A DNA stretch of 64,000 nt from Seiridium cupressi (Eukaryota; Ascomycota; Sordariomycetes; Amphisphaeriales; Sporocadaceae). Below the pieces are notes generated by a model that was not told where the DNA came from, did not search any database, and saw nothing but the letters and a program-made list of their open reading frames with translations. The number at the start of each line of letters is the position of its first letter. Position 1 is the stretch's first letter. The DNA is taken from NCBI GenBank assembly GCA_036674765.1, contig JARVKI010000016.1, forward strand, positions 186,001 to 250,000, read 5' to 3'. Shown here one piece after another: positions 59,201-64,000 of the stretch. A program made the position numbers and the translations under genes.

Positions 59201-62200
59201 CGATATGTTTTGCCTGTGATGTGTATATTCTTTTTGCCCCTATACTGACTATACTAAGCACGATTTATGCGAACTTTTATGATCCAAGCATGGAATTAAC
59301 GACTTGGTGAGCCCACTGAGAGTGTAATTGATGAGAATATCTTAGTCTGATGCTCTGATACACTGATATGGCGTTGCTACGTATTGGATGGTAGTATAGT
59401 CTATTGACTATAGCGACCATTACCATGCAACCACCCACGAACCACACATCATGCAAATGTCAGGCGATAACTTGCAGTGGGGCGCAGTCACGGTAGTTAC
59501 ATCCGGTTCAGAATGGGATAGTTCAATCTGTATCAGCGCAAACACTCTTACAAATTTCGCCTGCCTGGCGGTATATTGAGTATGTTAGTGATGCTAGTGA
59601 GCGTGTGGCCCAGCCCCAACCCTTCCTTGCCTTTCATCACTCGTCCGCCAACAACCTCGTAAAGGTGAATAGCGCCCTGCGCGTGCTGCAACTATCATAC
59701 TATTTCCGTTATGCATATCTGTAGATCTGGTGGGGTTAGTCGTTCGTGCAGCGCTCCGTCTTCCTATCATCAAAGGGATTGATTGCTCATGCATTGACAG
59801 GACGGCACTTCCAACCTGCATCGCATATGTGACTTGGCCTACATACCTACCTACATATGAGCAGAAACCCCCTATCTGGTTCCGGAGCACCCGCGGGATA
59901 GCGACTCCATCGCGCTCCTCCCTCGGGAATGGAAGGAAAAGAGGAGGGAGCGGCGGCCAGTGCACACCCATCAAGGGACTGACAGCTCCCCATCGGCATG
60001 AGCGTTGTTGCTAAGCAAATTCTTCTTGGATAACGCGTCACATTGCCATGAGCCTCGCCTCTACACGACGTGGCGGATCCCCCGAAAGGCCTTTTGTCAG
60101 CACGAGGATGCCACCTTTGCCCTCGAGGCGAAGCCGCCGCACGTGTACGTGTACGAGGAGGTCACCTGCTCAACCGATGGATCCGAGGCCGGGCTTCACG
60201 ATGTTGGGCATCATTCCGAGCTGCCTCCGCTGGGTGAGTGGGTTGTATTTCGGGCGAGATGCCAGGGTCATCGTCCTGCGCCAACGGTCGCGGAACTTGT
60301 TTTTTAAGGGACTCAATCCTGTTATCCTTGTCAAGATATCCCCACGAGCCTGGATATCGGCTTGCCCTCCCTCGAATTTTCTTAACGTTCCGCGTTATTC
60401 GTGGGGGTTTCTAGGAGAGAGCAGGACTGAGTCATGTCACGATCCCGAGGGTCAGGGTCAAGCGGGCTTCGACACGAATGGCAAAGCCGCGCAGATAGGA
60501 CATTTGCCCACAATTTCCTGGAGCACAATACGACCAGAGAAGCACCGATAGTGGGTCGAGATAAAAAGCTTCATCACCAGCCCGGCTGGGTAGCCGAACA
60601 AGTCAAGCCCAACGACTTGAGAGCAAGGGAAGTAACTAAGTAGTTTGTTTCATTCCCTACAGTATGAGCGGTTACTGTACGGGTCCTGGAAGCGTTTGAA
60701 GCGGACATTTCACGTCCACTTATTCGACCAAAATGGCAAGAGCCGTTTGTCATGCTTGAGCCAGCGGACCTGGTTTGGGAGTAGCTTGGAAACTTGGAAG
60801 CTTGAAATTATTCGACACCCACCGCCAAAGCGACGCTATTGAAAGGGGGTTTAGTTCAGTTTCCCGCCCAGAGGTGAGTTTATGGGTATGGAGTTTCGGC
60901 CACGGAGAGAACGCGTAGGGGCGCTTGCGAGTTCTCATTTACCATCTCATGTTCATAAGATTTCCGGGGAAACTGTCCTCAGACTCGGGAGCTTGGCACT
61001 TGGCTGATGTTGCTGGCCTCACTGAGGGGCTACTATAGCGATCGGCGACACGAGGAGGTCATCATCCAACAACAAGCGTCGAATCAATGGAACGAGCGTT
61101 GACGATCAGCTGCACTCCTCAATGCAGAACGCACATAATCATCAGAAAAGCGGTCTGGAGGGAAACCATTTGCTTTCTAGTTTTGCGGTACAGTAGTTCA
61201 ATGTTCGCACAGCACAAAGTTCGTGAGGTTCCTGCATCAGAAGGAGCGCTATAGCTGTAAGTTGCATCGGTTCTTAACAAGGTTTGTTTGTTTGTACCTA
61301 AAGAAAATGGACGAGCTGCAGCGGGCCCACCCGAACTCCCAGCACGTCAGTACGTGTAGTGTGAGGCTTGTAATCTCGGCCCGTAGTTTGGTGGTTAAAA
61401 GATGGAGTATTAGGTGCCAAAGTGCGTAGGAATAAGTTGTTATTGTTTACTAGGCTCTGGGCGGAAGGAAACATTGGTAGTCTCGGACTCTTCCTTTCTT
61501 ATCTTCCACAAGAGCGACTGGAATCCGTGGATTGTGATATCACCGAGTCCGTCAGTGTCAGGGGCACCGGCTGGATGCTTGCGTGCGGCAACACACATTA
61601 TGTGCCGTACTGCGATGGCGCAGCTGTGTTGGAACGTAGGACAGCATGAGGCACTTGCACCACCCCTCAATGCCCTTTTCAATGCGAGTACAGTCAGCCG
61701 GTGTCGTCATCGCCTCCCCCTGTTTGCCCCATGAAATGCAGCCCACCCCGGAACGCTTTTGACTTTTGAAGCTCTGAATCGCCTCAAGTAATGCATGGAA
61801 GTGGTTAATGACACGATGTAGAAAGGTGTACGTACGGCAGTAATCATAATGTAGGCACGTCCCGAAAAAGACGTCAGACAGGGCCAGCGCCTTCGCTGGC
61901 TGCAGCAAGTTCGGAGCGTGTAATGGATTACTGACGAGCGCTCTGATGAGGATTGCTATTACACCTTCCTCTGAAGGCAATGATTTGACCATAGGACAGG
62001 AGAGCTAGGTCATCTCAGATTGTACCTGACGCAATGTATAGATGATTTAGTCGACACTGTAGAGGGCATCGCTGCTCGAAAGCAGATCTAACGGCCAGTG
62101 AGCGCTAGAACGCCTGACAGAAGGCCTGAGAAACCGCCCAAAAATGACTTGTCCCGAAGTATCTTCCAGTCATGGCGGAAGACTCGGCACTGTGCCAAGT

Positions 62201-64000
62201 ATTCACCGTAGATCATGACATCACTTGAGCTGTGGAGCAGGGTTGATGAGCGGGGTGTCTCTCGGTGTGTCAAGTGGTGATAATCCCTGGAGACGACATT
62301 TCGATTCCACCATTCGCAAGGCGTGAGACATTTTACACACTTTTTCGTCGATTCCACAGCTACTCAACCAGGATGTGTTGGGTGCGACGCAGAGAATTGC
62401 TAGTCTTCCTCGTGGCTCTTGTGCGCGCAAATGTGTATGTACCTGCACGGGTGCAAGAGCATTGCTTGCAAGAAGGAAATTTCGACCCCCAAGGAAATCC
62501 AGGGTCCACCCCAGCGCGGATAAAGAATTTCTGAAAATGGAAAGGTACAGTAGCATTCAAGCCTCATGGGTTGTGGTTGCAGAGCTTATGTGTGGGAACA
62601 ACAAGGATGTTTCGTGGTGACTGGATGGGGCATAGCGACTCGACTGACCAACACGGCTTTGTGATCCATCAATCCGACATGTGTTGACTCAATTTTCCTC
62701 TCAGAGAAATCAAAGTTAGACATCGGAATAGTGTCGTGCCTTGAACATTTGTGACCTTGGCCTTGTCATTATCGCACGAGCAGTTGCCTGTCTGCCTTGC
62801 GAAGAGGTTGGTATATGCGTACAGTGACGAGTAGTTTTGTCGTGAGCGTGGATGGATGCTGGGCGGCTGTCAATCAATTTCCCGAATTAAGGAGGTGAAG
62901 CAGTCGTGGCGCCCCTCGAAAACCGGCGCCGGCGAGCCGCCGGTTGTCTGATGCGTTCGGGAAACGAGGGACCCCTTCTCTTTCAAAAGAAAGGAGCTGC
63001 CGCCGCAAACGGATGAGCTGCCATTCGCCGTATTGGCGGTCAGGATCCATCCCAGGTCCCCATGCCCCGTTCCCACAAATGTCGATGAATTCCCCCATAC
63101 GCAGGCCGGCGAGCAATTGAAGTCCCAGCTACCTGTCGCGGAGGCCAGGGGCAATGCCAATCATGAATCGTCCAGTGGCGTCACAGGCGCCGATCGCTGG
63201 CTGCTTGGTGGCATGTACATGTCCGGCGGTGCGAGCACTGTATGGCGGTACTTGATCTGAAGCCAGCAGAGCGGGGCCCAGGGAACCATTCCCAATGCAG
63301 GGAGCTTTCAGCTGATTGTGCTGCAGGGTCTTCCACGTTTCAGGGCTCTCCATACTCGGTACACCCAACAAGAGATGACCGTTATTCCCCATCAATGGGC
63401 CATTGGAGCCACATGCATAGCAGGCAGAGAATAAGGCTGGGGTTTACAGCCGATAGTGCCATGGTCCGGCTGTGCGCCTAACGAGGACCCTTCCTCGACA
63501 CGTACGTACTACGTGGAATTGAGCAGCGGGCGCAGCCACGGCAGGCTGCGAAGCTTTTTGTTGTGCCACGGCCAGTGGGCTGGCGGATGGGGGTCATGCG
63601 CGATGCGAAAGAAGGAAAAAAGAAGAGGTCAAAGGCGGCTAAAGCATCGTCACTTGACAGGGTGCCAGTTTGCCTGTGCCCTGGGCCGGGGGGTTTGAGT
63701 GGCTCGGGCTCTTCCCTCCAGAGGCAGCGCCTTTGACGCTTTCCGCCCAGCGCCGATCCACGCCGACCCACGAGTCCCAAAGCAGAACACACACCCCAAC
63801 CTCATTTCCCTGCCAGCTGCGTACCCAGGTACCGCTGGCGCGAGTCGGTACTGTGACAGGCCCAAACAATGCCAGCCCCCAGTCGCTGTCGGCCCTGAAT
63901 GACGATCGCTACGACACCTCTGGCAAAAGCTCCGCCGGCCCCAAAATTGCTCGACAATCTCTCACGAGAGCCACACAGTCTTGCTGGTCCGTGACTACCC
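59201..64000. other. 4.8-kb gene-poor right end
   Basis: Only motif-free frames are present. The most protein-like is 60005-60307 (KAFCQHEDATFALEAKPPHV ...), which overlaps a 167-codon frame at 60048-60551; neither is recognisable. From about 62900 on the DNA is more GC-rich with purine runs near 63605-63630, possibly the upstream region of a gene beyond the window. No RNA gene or mobile element was seen. Confidence 0.45.

Noticed and set aside
61558..61992. 144-codon minus-strand open frame
   Set aside because: No motif; overlaps two plus-strand frames of similar length; reads like chance.
1..64000. CRISPR arrays, bacterial operons, or a clear novel defence-like system
   Set aside because: No spaced direct repeats; the DNA is eukaryotic with spliced genes, and no group of unknown genes stands together in a way that suggests a new system beyond the findings listed.

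Overview
The window is nuclear DNA of a filamentous ascomycete (Pezizomycotina). Three things point there: short GT-AG introns of about 49-153 nt with CTAAC/CTGAC-like branch sites in nearly every gene, a fungal-only protein set (AreA-GATA-like/DUF3295 protein, TOK-type potassium channel, LSB5, SVP26, a PTH11-like rhodopsin-domain protein, DUF7029 secreted protein), and a tRNA-Glu with an intron. The LSB5 and DUF3295 proteins read most like those of Eurotiomycetes, but that placement is only an impression.

Layout. 1-12 kb: one regulator-like gene (2481-4339) between long gene-free stretches. 12-23 kb: a dense conserved block holding a secreted DUF7029 protein, LSB5 (endocytosis/actin), a nuclear-looking protein of unknown function, a TOK channel and an alpha/beta-hydrolase-fold protein. 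23.9-35 kb: tRNA-Pro(UGG), one intact sugar transporter (28183-29971), and three broken genes (2OG oxygenase start, monocarboxylate-type MFS transporter, unknown protein). 36-38.2 kb: the divergent pair SVP26/BUD23, followed by an AT-rich 15-bp tandem repeat. 39-45 kb: a decayed protein kinase, a G-patch protein with internal repeats, and a seven-helix rhodopsin-domain protein. 47.6-58.3 kb: a secreted alpha/beta hydrolase, a wrecked berberine-bridge/oligosaccharide-oxidase-like gene, a second sugar transporter, and a secreted protein joining an EGF-like module to a GH43-like propeller. 59.1 kb: intron-containing tRNA-Glu(UUC). 59.2-64 kb: no gene that I can support.

Functional picture. The 12-23 kb block and SVP26/BUD23 are housekeeping genes (endocytosis, secretory cargo sorting, 18S rRNA methylation, membrane potential). 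The 47-58 kb stretch leans towards extracellular carbohydrate chemistry and uptake, with the oxidase already lost; both sugar transporters have SYGGRG-type (CreA-like) sites upstream. The broken genes in the gene-poor intervals mark accessory, turning-over DNA. All exon structures were read by hand from splice signals and frame continuity. No similarity search was run, so family names rest on recognised motifs.
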